The position numbers and the translations under genes were made by a program. Below the pieces are notes generated by a model. It worked only from the letters and a program-made list of their open reading frames with translations. It did no database searches and was not told the DNA's origin. A stretch of 64,000 nt of DNA from the NCBI RefSeq assembly GCF_022682495.2, contig NC_071398.1, positions 97,553,705-97,617,704 on the forward strand, written 5' to 3'. This stretch comes from Desmodus rotundus. Its lineage: Eukaryota; Chordata; Mammalia; Chiroptera; Phyllostomidae. Below are positions 47,180-58,734 of this stretch, piece by piece. The stretch's first letter is position 1. Each line of letters opens with the position of its first letter.

Positions 47180-47275
47180 GCCTGGTGCTTAACCTGTGGG
47201 CCTCCGTTGCCTTACCTGTAAATCGGGACAATAATGCCTCACGCAGGAGATTGTCCTAAGAAAATAAGACTCTAA
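47180..47275 (+). repeat. MIR SINE fragment, plus strand
   Basis: The blocks ctggtgcttaacctgtgggc, cctccgttgccttacctgta and aatcgggacaataatgcctc match the MIR core. The left end is missing. Confidence 0.7.
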
Positions 47276-47354
47276 AAATATTTAAAATGCCAGTAGAGGG
47301 ATCATCAAAAGGGAAAATCAAGTAGAGAAAGGAGCGAACACCCTTAACTGTGAG

Positions 47355-47490
47355 CATTGAAGCACCTGAAATAGCAAAAGGAGAATTGGACTTAGAAATC
47401 CTGGATTTGAATGCCAGCCCAGAACTGATCGTAGGTACACCATGTAGCTGTTACGAGAACTACATCAAAACCATTTATGAAAACACCTAA
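47355..47490 (+). repeat. Possible MIR fragment interrupted by a VES SINE
   Basis: The words gaattggacttagaaatcct and ggatttgaatgccagcccag fit the MIR left part. The VES element begins directly after. Weak. Confidence 0.4.
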
Positions 47491-47493
47491 TAT

Positions 47494-47730
47494 GCCCTGA
47501 CCAGGTGGCTCAGTAGATTGGAGCATCATCCTGTACACCCAAAGGTGTGGGTTCAATTCCCAGTCAGAGCACATACCTAGGTTACAGGTTTGATCTCTAG
47601 TCAGGTTGTATACAGGAGGCAACCAGTCAATGGTTCTCTCTCACATCTCTCCTTTTCTCTCTTTCTCCCTCCTTCCCTCCCTTCCTTTCTCCCTCAAATC
47701 AATAAACACATTTTTTAAAATAAAAAGAAA
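47494..47730 (+). mobile_element. VES SINE, classic subfamily, plus strand
   Basis: Opens gccctgaccaggtggctcag and shows the B-box region gggttcaattcccagtcaga. The second-unit words cacatacctaggttacaggt, aggaggcaaccagtcaatgg, a CT-rich CTCCCTCCTTCCC tail region and an A-rich end follow. It differs in head and body from the copies at 7743 and 54388, so at least two VES subfamilies are present. The B box is mutated from GTTCGA to GTTCAA. Confidence 0.9.
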
Positions 47731-48919
47731 CTACTACTTGGCAGCTACCAAATACATATGTATTTTCTTTTCTTTTTTTTCCTAAGCAAGCAGAAGAAAG
47801 TAGATGAGTCTAACTCTCGTTTCCAAAGTGTTGAAGTCGTGAGGATGGGTCAATTTTGCAGGGTAAGGCTGCCCGTGCACCCTATGAAGCAGGGGTAGGT
47901 GTGCTTCGGCAACCTCCCCTGTTTCCTCTGAGCATCCTCCTGCCTCCAGCCAGGCACACCTACATGCAGCGCCACATGGCTGGCCTTCTCGGACTTCTGC
48001 TGACGGTAAAACTCAATGCGTAGTTAAGTTGTAATGGCTGGAAAGTTCGAAAACCAAGGGCACTGACATTTTAATACAAAGCCCCAAAGAGAAAAGGAAA
48101 GCCTTAAAAACTTACCGGCACTGTAATTGTAATGGTGACTTTTAGAAAGACTTTTTTGGACTCAAACTCTTTCCAGCCTTTCCATCTCTTCCTAATATAA
48201 TCTAGCAGATAGCCCGAGGGCCCTAAACTTTCCAGTGTTCCAATTTTTGCTCACCGTAGCTAAAACCAACATAAGCCAGCTTTGCTGTGGTCTCACCAGC
48301 CTGGTCCCCTTACAGATTCTGTCCTGCACTACATTTGTCACTAGGCCATTCTGGGAGTTTATGACCCCCCCACTGGGGGAATTAGTCCCTGTTGTCCCAG
48401 TTCCTTAATCCAGTTCCCTCTGCCATACGCTTGTTGCTGTGAAAATAAATGCCCAACTTGCCTGAATTTCTCGTAAGCAAAGCTTCCATAGTGTGTTCTA
48501 TTTCTAAATGAAGAGAAAACTGCACAATTTACTGAACTTAAATTCAATTTGTTCCCTAAATAATAAGGAACTAGGAAGTGAAAACTTACATGGTTTTCAA
48601 AAATGCTACAGAGTTGCTAATTATTATTTTTTTTCCAAAAATACTTCATTTCCTTTGGGTCTAAGGGAAAATAAGTAAAATTATAATTCATATTCTCCAA
48701 GCAAAATGTTTGAAGGTGAGGAAAAATGGATCAGTCCTTAGAAAGAGTGGCAGTATTTCTTCCATTCAGTCCTTCATGTACTTAGCACATTCCTGGCCCG
48801 CTGCTCGGGGTTGTCCAGGACCCAGGACACCGCCTCGGCCTGGTTGCCCTGTGACGCAGCACACCCCCTGCATGCAGTCTGTGAGTTTTCCCAGGTCGAT
48901 TAAAATGACCTGGTCAGAT
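47731..48919. other. Non-coding stretch, unassigned
   Basis: No gene seen. 48150-48340 may hold an old L2 piece (ttccagcctttccatctctt, tgtcactaggccattctg), but the match is weak. Confidence 0.3.
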
Positions 48920-49030
48920 TGTCTGCCTCCCTCCACTAGACAGTGGGCTGCTCCAGGGCAGAAGTGCCTTGGCTAAGTTTGTGATTCAGATGTCTCCTGT
49001 CCTCAGTCAACACTCCAAATTCTTTTTGAT
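48920..49030 (+). repeat. L2-like LINE 3' fragment, plus strand
   Basis: The blocks ctccactagacagtgggctg and ctccagggcagaagtgcctt, then gtctcctgtcctcagtc, fit the L2 3' end. Confidence 0.5.
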
Positions 49031-51154
49031 TCCAATTTCAAGGCTACTTACGAGTCCCAGAGGGCAAGGACTCCGCAGCCCCAAGGGCGTTAGTCAACGA
49101 CAGAGACTTCCCCGAATTTTCCGTAGGAGGGACTGAGGTGGGGTTTTAAACCTGAAGGGCCACAGCAAACGTGAAAACTTCATCAGACGTGGCTTTTCTC
49201 CAGATTCTTCCCGTCCCCTGGACAGTCCCAGATTCGAGCTGTTGTGCTGGTGCAACAGAGTGGGTACTGAAATCCAGCCGTGTCCACCTCTCAGGCGGAC
49301 AGCCACCCCAAGGAACAAAGCCTTTTCTCTTTGCACGTGGGCACCGTCTACTTTGCAAAGCATGCCTCCCCGCTGTATATCACTGAACAGAATCTTTCCC
49401 TGCTTCCCACCAAAGCTCTGGTGACTTAGAGGCCCTGGTAGTTCTCCTCCCGGTCTGTGTGTAAACTGAGTCACACCTAGAATAGAAGTTTTACAAGTAA
49501 GGCACAAGTCGTCTTATCAGATAACACAAAAGAATCTCAGAGATAAATGCAAAGTGTTCTTGTAAGAGAAAGCGGCAGGGTTTTTAAGTGCCCCTAAAAC
49601 ATGCCACAGGGAAAGTAGGGGTCTTGCCAAAATTTTCTGCAGCATCAGCATCATTTTTACTAAGTTCAGTTTATCATATCAGTGATTATCCCACAGCAAG
49701 GTCTGTAAACATACTTGTTATACATCTCCTTTTAACTGTCAATAAATTTGAGTTCAGAGCAATAGGAAGATGGGGAAAGTGAGTTTTCTGCTAGTAGAAG
49801 TTGGAATTATAAAGTGTCTTTAGAGAAATAGGGTTTTTTTTACTTCCAATTATTCAATAAGTTTAATTAGGACCAAAAAAAGCATTTCCAAGTGGAGAAA
49901 CTTGAGCAGTCTATTTTAGTGAATACATAAGTGTTTGTAGTGAAAATACAAATTTCTTTAGTATTGCAAATAGATCTTTCCAAAAGAGGAGAAATTTCCT
50001 CTCTCACAAGTAAATTAAACATACTTCCTTGTATTTTTTGAGTTACATTATTCATTTAATAAACTACTTATGAACAATTTCATCTTCACTTCCATGGGAA
50101 GGATCGTTTTTCTTAAATACCAAAGTCCCAAATAATCAGGGTCCGTTCTAGCTCTTTTTAGTGCATTGTCTGGGTGGTACCACTATTCCATACACACACA
50201 GACACTATTTCCCCGACTAAGAAGTCTTCAGGGAAGACACAATAGAAGTATCACTACTGGGTGAGGTCTGGGCTCATAAATAAAAGAGTTAAATTTCAGT
50301 TACCTAGAAGGACCTACATCCTGCCAAGGCATTCTCTCACTTACAAATTCTACGTTTAAATTAAACCAAATCACAGTCTTTGTTGGTTCCAACTCTCCTC
50401 TTTTGGTGAAGCTTGTGTTCTTGGTTCAAAGAAAAGAAAGGCTTACTTTCTGTAAGAGGCTCAAGGCTTCTTGGACATTGAATGACTTGTACAAAGTACC
50501 GTTTTGTTGAGTGCAAAAAGAATAAGAAACAGCTGGGTTGCATTTTCTTTGAAATGCACATTTAGTTGAAAATTAAAGACAAAAAAATAAAAAAGCACTA
50601 GAGAAAAACACTTTCTGGTTTGCCAAGACCCAAACCATTTAAGAAAAGGAGGGGACAGAGAGAAGAGAAAAGAATAGTCTGAAATGTTTTGCCAGACCAG
50701 TTCCCCCTTCTGTGGTCCCAAAGTTCATTACGCCTGAAATAAAAGAGTGCAAGACACAGAATTAGTTCGAACTGGTTCTGGAAACAGTTATAGGTCGGTT
50801 AAGCATCAAGGGATTCAATAAATATTTCTCTTCTTTTTTTCCTCATCTGTCCCAAGAATAGTTGCAGTCATTTTTTTTTCTTACTAATTTCTGAATTTTG
50901 CCAAACTCTCTCTGATAGATAGAAGGTTCCCCAACAGAGAGATTGAATTATGTAGGAAACTACATTCTGGTGGCTCAAGTTCTTGGAAACATGTTTGTAC
51001 TACAAATAGTAAATAAATAATAAAAGCGATTCCAGGGAAGGAGAAGCTGCGAGCTCCCTGCCAACTGGCTTTCATCGCACAACAGAGAAACAAGAAGTCC
51101 ATCTGCCCTGGAATTATAGGTAAAATGGGCCCATATGTGGTCGTGTTGACTCAA
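49031..51154. other. Non-coding stretch, unassigned
   Basis: A minus-strand frame of 137 codons at 49094-49507 overlaps plus-strand frames and has no recognised domain. The rest is AT-rich. No RNA gene or repeat assigned. Confidence 0.3.
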
Positions 51155-51420
51155 ATTCATTTTAACAAACACTATTCAGCACCTACCATGTTCAAATCAT
51201 AGAAGTAGGTGCCATAAAAGGGTTGAAAAAAATGAGCAGGGATTCAGAAATGGATAGAGGGAAAAGAAACGAAAACCAAATACAAAGCCTAGAATAGAAC
51301 CCCACACCAAACAGGTCCCACGTCCCAGCAGAAATTGGTTTATTCAGTTCCCGAGTTTTCAACACGTAGAACTGCATGAGATTGTCTCTCTTCTAAAGTA
51401 GTTTATGATTTGGGGTACAG
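51155..51420 (-). repeat. L2-like LINE fragment, minus strand
   Basis: The start aacaaacactattcagcacc, taccatgttcaaatcataga and the later block near 51378-51412 (gagattgtctctcttctaaa, gtagtttatgatttgggg) follow the reverse-strand L2 3' end. Confidence 0.5.
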
Positions 51421-54387
51421 AATGTATATAAAAAACTTGCATAAAAGGTGTCATGTGACCATTCCATTATTCCAGAAATGCTGTTTTCAAGAAAGTATTT
51501 CAGAATGACTAAATTTGGAGTGATAAATTGTGCTTTATGTTAAAGTTCCCCCTTTAGAGTTTACAGAACTAAGTTAACTGACAAGAAAAATATTTTTATG
51601 GATTTCATACATTTATTAGGCAGAGATTTAACTGCCTCATGCCCATGCTGCTGGCAGAAGTGAGAAAAGTTAATCTTCTGTACGTGCAGTTTTTCATCTC
51701 AGGTTTTCTTCCACCCCAACACAAACCCAAATGACCCAAGTTTCTTACGTACCACGATGTTGCCTGCATTTTCCATGGAAAAAATGTATGTCACTTAATG
51801 CTAAACTAACACTGTTACATCTTCCCAAAAGTCTGTGCTCTTTTAGAAGAAACTTGAGGAGGATTTTAATAGCTCATAAATACAATTTCCCATCAGAATC
51901 TATTAGTAACCAAATAAGATAGGAGCTTAAAGAGAATGGCCCACAGCAGACAGTGGACAGGTCATAGCAGCCGGTGGCAGGCTAAGACAGGTGGTTCTTT
52001 GTGACTAACACAGGGGAGGAATGCGTTATCGTGGTCTTCAGAGAAGATGCAGGCAAATGCTTGGCAGAAGCTCTGGTGTGAGCCAGGGATGCTGATGGGT
52101 TTCCAAGAGGGTGTAATGGCTGGGAGTGTGTGTGGTGGGGGAGGGTCAGGTGCTAGAGCCAGACTCAGTCTCCCAAAGGGAAGGAGCTGGGACTCCAGAA
52201 TGACAGTAGAAACGCCTTTGGCTAAACTTGAAGCCAGTTGAGCCAGGTGAGCTGGAGAAATGAGCCTGCTCAAGGGTGGGCAGCGAGAAAGGCCAAGACA
52301 AGGAGGAGGAGCCCGGAGATAGCTGAGTGGATTTCTTTAATGTGGGAGAAATATACTAAGAATGAGGAAGGTGGGCTTTCTTAGGTGTTTGAGGGATGTG
52401 TCTCTTTCTCCTCTGATTAGACATTTATCTTGGGAATGTGCTGAGTCTGTTACAGAACTACCATTTCTCCTTTTGGCAGAAGTCTCTGCTCCCCAACTCT
52501 CAAAAGGACAGTGGGTCCTTGGGCTTCAATTGTAATCGTTTAATGGAGTGGGGTTTACAATGCATATTTCCTAAGGAGGGCATTGCAAAAACTTCAAAAT
52601 AGGAGGCCTCCGAAAAATTCCAGTAAGATAATTTCATTTCTGCAAAGGCTGATGAAACTTGATGATAGAGTCAGGAAATTCTTGGGTAAAGTTAGGGTGG
52701 TAAAAATTTGGATATTAGGGGCTATGTCTCTTCTTCTATTAGTACCCAGACACACTGGGGCTAGGCCTTTTAAGAGTGGGTGGGCTAGACTGGGGGATCC
52801 CAAATATGAAGAAACTTCTAGCTAGTGACCAGGTGATTCTCCACATGACCTTACCTTGCCTTGCCCATCTCCACCTGACCCACTCTCTCAGGTTCGTGGT
52901 CTGCGCATCCAGCCCTCACCTCTGTTTTCCCTTCCTACCTGGCCCTCCTCATAGTGACCTTTCTCCCTGTCTCTAGCCACAGCCAAGTAGCATCCCAGCC
53001 CCCACACTGACCTCATCCTAGCATGTTCTAAATCCAGCATCTCTCTCTGTTCTTGGTTAAACTGAAACAAATCCGACAGTACCTGACAGCACTGGGCACT
53101 TAAAAAGTTGCTTTAAAAAACACTGAATGAATTAAATTCAACTCTTCTCTTTACTAATAGTGAATAAACATGGGAACTCCTGAGTCAAATATAGGGAACT
53201 CCCTGTATGTGTATATATTGAAAAGATTTTGGAGCTATACCCGGAGTCAGAAGACCCAGAGCCTCTGTGGGGGACAAGGTGACTGACCACCAGTTAAGCT
53301 AGCTGTGTCATGGGACAAGGCAGGCCATGAGTAGGGCTGGTAAAGACTCCCATGCCTTAGAGTATGGGTTGTTGGAAGGACCAGAATGAAATAGAGAAGG
53401 CAAAAAAAAAGACACCCCACAAACTCAACAACCACCACTTTTTCACACTTTATTAAATCACAGCCCAAACCGAAACATCATCTGAAAAATTCATGTCTGT
53501 GGAATGGCCTGTTCTGCATAAGTGAGCTATCTCTGTGTTTGATTCTGTCCTACAATGAACACAACTGGTGACTTTTAAGGAAACCCTCTGGGCCTCTCTT
53601 GCGATGCCCAGACCAGCCCCGGACCATGCCTGCTGCGGACGGGAATGCTAAAACCCCTCTGGGTGGTGGACCTGCTGCTTTCCTTCTGACAGAAACCTGT
53701 GCCAGCCCTGCATGACAGTCGGTGCTGCTGCTGCTGCTGCTGAACAGAAACGTTTCCCAAAAGGAAGTACTTGGGAACCCTTCTGCCGCTGTCCCTGATT
53801 ATTCGACCCCCGCCCCCTGTCCTGCTCTGGGTGCCCCCTCACAGGAATATGGCACTCTCAAGCCCCCACCAAAGAAAGCAGCTATCCCCTGAAGCACCTG
53901 GTCTACCAACATGAAACAGAAGACTCAGCCTGGGAGAACCTCCTCTTCAGGTGCAAACTAAATGTCCGCTTGCTTTTCAGAGAACTGCAGGAAGCCCTGG
54001 TTCTTCCAGAACTGACCTCCCCTGGATGCCTGGTGCCCAGACAGGTTGCTTCTTGTCTCCGTTGGGCACTGCTGATAGTCATGGGACCCCTGCCGAGCCC
54101 ATGACAGTGCCAGGTTGTCAAAATGAAACTGTCTCAGTCTTAGTTTTACCTCTGGTCCACTAATGCTGCCTCCCTCTTAGACTTGGTTTGCTGCTTTTCC
54201 CTCCTTTACTACACTTCCTTAGGTTCCCCTGGTCAGATGCTAGTAACCCACCTCATAGAGTCAAATCCAGACCTCTGGGAAGCTCAGCTTCCCACCCGGT
54301 GTCCTGGCATCTTTGTCCAGGGAGCATCCCTATGAGAAGGTTTCTAAGCCTTGCTTTGCTTGAGGATTGGGTCCAGGTTAAAAAAAG
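51421..54387. other. Long non-coding stretch, unassigned
   Basis: No gene recognised. Short frames at 51962-52273 (minus), 52583-52825 (plus) and 53951-54163 (plus) carry no domain. A CTG run lies at 53725-53742. Around 53440-53470 the plus strand carries a TTTATTAAA-type word that could be a minus-strand polyadenylation region, with no matching gene body seen. Confidence 0.3.
53725..53742. repeat. (CTG)6 trinucleotide repeat
   Basis: Six perfect CTG units. The minus frames read Q or A runs through it. Short and probably stable. Confidence 0.95.
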
Positions 54388-54597
54388 GGGCCTGGCTGGT
54401 GTGGCTCAGTGGACTGAGCGCCAGCCTGTGAACCAAAAGGTTGCCAGTTCGATTCCTAGTAGGGGCACATGCCTGGGTTGTGGGCCAGGCCCCCAGTGGG
54501 GGGCAGAAGAGAGGCAACTAATGTTTCTATCCCTTTCTTTCTCCCTCCCTTCCCCTCTAAAATTAATAAAAATAAAATGTTTTAAAAAAATAAAATA
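54388..54597 (+). mobile_element. VES-type bat SINE, plus strand
   Basis: Head cctggctggtgtggctcagt, B-box region gccagttcgattcctagtag (GTTCGATTCC intact), body cacatgcctgggttgtgggc and gaagagaggcaactaatgtt, CT-rich segment, and AAAATTAATAAAAATAAAA tail. It is the best-preserved VES copy here and has an A-rich insertion site (TTAAAAAAA to the left and again at the right). Same subfamily as the copy at 7743. Confidence 0.92.
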
Positions 54598-55899
54598 AAT
54601 CTCCGGTGGGTGAAGTAACTCCTAAACGCATCTTTTATTTGCATTTTCACGTTAATAAGTTTCAGGTCTTTGCTTCAGAGAAGATTTTGTTGAAGTGAGT
54701 TTGAGAATTAAATAGTATTGAGGGAAGAAACTCTGTTAGGAGAGAAAAGGGGAGTTCAGGGTGGGGGGTGCAGTACAAAATTACTCATTTTTGCTTTGGA
54801 CCGGCCCTGTGCTGAATGTCTCAAGTTTAGTACAGAAGGGGTTCCTGACAGGAAGCACTCAGGCTCTTGCTGTGAGTGTGTGGGGATGGGGTGGCCCCCT
54901 GCCCCTGACAAATGCTGGCTGTGTGTCCGCAGTGCTTCTGTGAGCCAGAGCAGTGAGAGAACAGACTGCCTTGTTGCACCTCGAGGGGGGCCCTCCGAAG
55001 ACAGAATGCCTGTTGCAGGGCCCGAGGCTGAGGTACTGGGCCAGCGGGTCAGAAGGTGAGGCGGGCCAGCGGGTCAGAAGGTGAGGCCAGCCAGCCGCGA
55101 ACCAGACGGCCTGCCATTTTCTGACCCAGCAGAAACTCCAATTTCTGAAATGTATTCACATCTCATCATTTAGGGATTTATGCCTGTGAGTCCACTGTCA
55201 TTAAAGAGTTATGTGCACACATTCCCCTTTCCATCGCAGGGATTACAAACCCCTAATGATAGTAAATTATTCTCCCCTGCACCGCGCAGGGCGATTGCTC
55301 TGTGGAATTTCCGAGGCTGGTCTGTAAGGCCCTGCGGCACTAATGAAGTGTTATTTATACTACACACTGATTTTCTGTTTTGTTTTGCTGGAAGTTTCTC
55401 CTTGTCCCATCTTTTTTGATTTGTCATACACTCAGCAGAGCTAAGTATGAAAGCCATTTTTCTGTCACTCTTTGAGCTTTAAACGAACAAGACTTTTTAT
55501 GAAGTGTAATTTTCAATAACAATGAAATATTAGAAGCCTCTCTTGGAGTTCCTTGTTCTATTCCTGCCTGTGTTTCTTCTTCCTGCTCCCCACCCTTCCC
55601 CCCACCCCCGCCTTGCTTTCCCACCAGGCCTGTCTGCAATCGCCAGAGCCTCTGATACATGGAAATAAGGATTCAGTACAGGGTCAGAGGAGCTTCCTCC
55701 AACTCTAATACCAGAGAATAAACCTAGATTGCACAGGGCAGGCTGTGCATTCAATGAATGAATTCATGAATTAATGCCTGAGCTTAATCGGAGGTTTTGA
55801 GAGGGCTGGAAGTGTGAAGAGACGCTGGACTAGTTTTCCAGGAGGTAGCAGCTTTCCTTTGATATCAGCTTCCTTTATACTTGTATTGACAATGCTAAC
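54598..55899. other. Non-coding stretch with a repeat-poor, possibly conserved block
   Basis: 54718-55059 has overlapping frames with no domain. 55130-55420 has no recognised repeat, keeps CpG words (gcaccgcgcagggcg) among AT-rich homeobox-type cores, and looks like constrained non-coding DNA. A 25-base tandem duplication lies at 55038-55087. Confidence 0.35.
55038..55087. repeat. 25-base tandem duplication, two perfect units
   Basis: The 25-base unit beginning gggccagcgggtcagaaggt repeats exactly once (55038-55062 and 55063-55087). Perfect identity suggests a recent event or a polymorphism. Confidence 0.95.
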
Positions 55900-56125
55900 T
55901 GCCCATCATTCTTCCTTAAGAGTGAAAGACTCTGTACTTTCTAATCAATCAATTTGGATTCGAATCATCACTCAACCACTTTGGGGCCATGTGATTTGAA
56001 GGCCCTTACAGAGCTTCTAGAAAATAGAGATAACATCAGTAAGTACCATGTAAAGAATATATGGTGAAGATTGTGAATAGAGCTAACAGGATTTACATAG
56101 TAAATGCTCAATAAATGTTACCTTC
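55900..56125 (+). repeat. MIR SINE, plus strand
   Basis: The blocks aatttggattcgaatcatca, aaccactttggggccatgtg, aaatagagataacatcagta and catagtaaatgctcaataaa follow MIR from left to right. Confidence 0.75.
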
Positions 56126-56274
56126 CTCCCTCCCCCTCCCTTCCTCACTTTTGCTTTCCTTTTCTCTCCCCTCCTCTATTTCTATTAGTTGTATTAGAAC
56201 TAAATTAGTTTCTATAACAGTGTGTTTGTTGTGGCAGACAGATTTGCTTGCCTTCCCTACTGTCATCAGCACCA

Positions 56275-56303
56275 CCCCCCCCCCCCCCCCCCCCCCCCCC
56301 CCC
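56275..56303. repeat. 29-base poly-C homopolymer
   Basis: Twenty-nine consecutive C. Mammalian poly-C runs of this length are rare and hard to sequence. The true length is uncertain, and the run could form i-motif or G-quadruplex structure on the two strands. Confidence 0.95.
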
Positions 56304-56734
56304 GCCGACGAATTCTCTTCTTTCTTTTGCTAAGGGATGTGGCCCTCTACAGCAGCCTCAGGTAGCGACTGATGGTGAGCCAATCACAGCGATTCCATAA
56401 TCTCGGAAGGCGATGCAGCTTAGGTATAGACATGTAGCATAACACTAGTCAATAGTACGTGCGGAGAAAAGTATGGGGGCATTTTAGGGGGTGCTTGCTC
56501 ACTAATGAAAAGGATATTTATGGAGAACATCCTTCTCCTCTTTAAACAAATGTAGTCATGTCTCCATGGGGTGTCTGAAAGGGCTACAGCTATGCTCTAG
56601 AACTTGAGGTATGATCCACACACAGAGTGGAGCAGAAGGATGGATACCCCAACCTCGATGACCTTGCTGGGCTGCGGAGCACCCCCTCCCGATGCCCTGC
56701 TCCGTTAAACAACACAGGCCTCGGGACTGAGGGA

Positions 56735-56985
56735 CTTGGGGCCTGTATTCTGGTGTTTGCAGCAGACGTCAGCTGACTGCTGGAGTGTTCTACCAAACCC
56801 ACACTACAGTTGTAGCTTTCTTTGTGTGAGCTCAGGCAAGCTACCCAAACCTACACGTCTCAGGTTCCTGTTCTGTGTCATGGAGCCAGTAATTTCACCC
56901 ACCCCACAGACCGATATGAGGATTCAATAAATGCACGTAGAATAAGGCTTGATGATGTGAAACCCCAGTAAATAACAGTTGAAAT
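56735..56985 (+). repeat. MIR SINE, plus strand
   Basis: The blocks gtgagctcaggcaagctacc, caaacctacacgtctcaggt, tcctgttctgtgtcatggag and tatgaggattcaataaatgc are in MIR order. Confidence 0.75.
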
Positions 56986-57092
56986 GATTTTCACAGTTTT
57001 CCCAATTCACACACGAAAACCCTGATTATACCTCCTGATCCCGCCGTAGCCCACCAGGGAGGAAACGGGTAATAACGTCACTGACCGCTAAT

Positions 57093-57224
57093 ACAGGGTC
57101 GGGCAAAAGTGTGTGTGCGGTTGTTCATATGGAAAATAATGCAATAACTCATAAATAATAATCCAGACAGAAACTCTGTGTTTTGTGTACTCACAACTGT
57201 AAACCTACTTTTGCACACCCCTAT
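57093..57224. mobile_element. Mariner-type MITE
   Basis: Left end acagggtcgggcaaaagt. The right end, inverted, reads ataggggtgtgcaaaagt followed by aggtttacagttgtgagtac. The two 17-base termini match at most positions, and TA dinucleotides border both ends. The interior, about 130 bases in total with the ends, is AT-rich and has no frame. Short TA-flanked elements with these ends are mariner/Tc1-derived. The terminal arms differ from each other just inside the matching stretch, so the copy has decayed. Confidence 0.7.
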
Positions 57225-57796
57225 ATTAAATTCTGTACCCCCAGGGCTAGCTGGGTGCCTGTTCTCTCCCCTTCCCAGTCTCTGTGTGTCTGTCCATGAA
57301 GCTATGGGTCCAGTGGGAGGCTGGATACCCCATTACACACACGTCAAAGGAAAATGAATGGGCTTAGTGTTCACGTGACCCAGTTAGGCATCTGTGGTCT
57401 TTCTGCAAAATGTGAGGCCCAAACAACTTTTTAATTTTAGGGGGAGGGACGGGGAAGCTGGAACTCTCAATTTCCTTTTTGAATAACTCGTTCTGACATT
57501 GCACCCCAAAGCTTCTTCCTTTGGCCCCTATGAAGCTCTTCCTATACCTAGCTCTGTTCTTGCCATGGTGTCTCCCACATTATCAGATATTAACTCTGCT
57601 TTTTTCTTATTTCCAAACATTATCTAAAACTAGCCTTGTTTTCTTAACCCTCATTGGAATACTTCTCTGGATGTTTAATGTTTAGGTTTCCTTTTCTTTC
57701 TCACTTCACCTCACACTGAGCTCTTCCTTGAGTCTCTCCTATACCTGGAAGCCCAGCCTTACTCCTCCTTGTGCTTTTTTTTCTCTGTCATCACAG
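57225..57796. other. Non-coding stretch, unassigned
   Basis: No gene recognised before the exon-like segment. It becomes pyrimidine-rich towards 57770-57795. Confidence 0.3.
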
Positions 57797-57895
57797 TTTC
57801 CCAGAAGTCCACACAGAAGTACCCAGAACTTGACCCCTGGATCTTTCCTGTCGGCACTTCTGTCAGCAGTGTGGCCCAGAATCCAGGCAGAACAG
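57797..57895 (+). other. 99-base exon-like segment (candidate only)
   Basis: A long pyrimidine tract and CATCACAG precede 57797 (gtgctttttttttctctgtc, then the AG). The donor ACAG then GTAAAG follows 57895. The segment is 99 bases, divisible by three. At least two frames are open: phase 0, and a phase-1 reading beginning SQKSTQKYPELDPWIFPVGT that looks more protein-like. I do not recognise the peptide. The frames stay open past the donor, so openness is weak evidence. No neighbouring exon was found in the window. Confidence 0.3.
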
Positions 57896-58479
57896 GTAAA
57901 GTTGACCTCACCATCCCCTGGATTGAAAGTCTATTTAGTGCTTTGGATCACAGGGGAAGTCAGCATGGTACCCAAAAGGAACCCTCTTGGGTAAGGAGTG
58001 GGCGTTTGTTAGTTTGGGATTGGTTTTGGTTGCCCCTGCATTGGGGAAGTTGACACTATGTAGGTTTGGCTCCTGAAGGCCAGGTACCTGTTTCCTCTGG
58101 TCCTGACTTACTAGAGGAACAGCCATGTTTACAGCATAAAACTACAGCTTTGTCACGAAGACTCAGGGGCTGTTCAGAATTTGCTTCGGTGGCTGTAGTG
58201 GCAGAATCCAGTGTCCCAGGCTGGGGGCCATGGCAGTCTTCTGCCTGCCCGGCTTCCCTTCCCAGACCTTGCGCCCTGGTCATTCCATTAATCCAAGGAC
58301 TACCAGGGACCTTCCAGTGATTTCCTTTTGGCTTGAGTTAGCTAATCTCAGTTTCTTTTGTTTGTAACTAAACCCCCCCCCCCCCAAAACAAAAAACCCA
58401 GAGTGGCACATTTTACTTCTTATTTCATTATGTCATGGAAATGGCAGGGTCATTCCAGTGACGGGGATGTCGGATCAGG
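57896..58479. other. Non-coding stretch with a C13 run
   Basis: No gene recognised. A run of 13 C lies at 58373-58385, followed by an A-rich patch. Confidence 0.35.
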
Positions 58480-58625
58480 TTCTCTTATTTATTCAGGGGC
58501 AACCTCAGACACTTCAGTTGCCTCCCTGAGCCCCAGCCTTCCCATCTGAAACAAGGGCAAAGCAACATCAAGCTAACAGAATTATTGAAGGAATTAAATG
58601 AAATGTTATGTGAAAGACTCTTGGC
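58480..58625 (+). repeat. MIR SINE fragment, plus strand
   Basis: The blocks agttgcctccctgagcccca, ccttcccatctgaaacaagg and gaaggaattaaatgaaatgt follow the MIR core and right half. Confidence 0.7.
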
Positions 58626-58734
58626 CTTTTTTCATTAAAACTTGGCTCTGACTTTCAGGCACCTACAATTTAGTTGGGAAACTATGGCAGGCATACATAC
58701 TAATAATACGGCAGCATGTATATTGATGTCTAAC

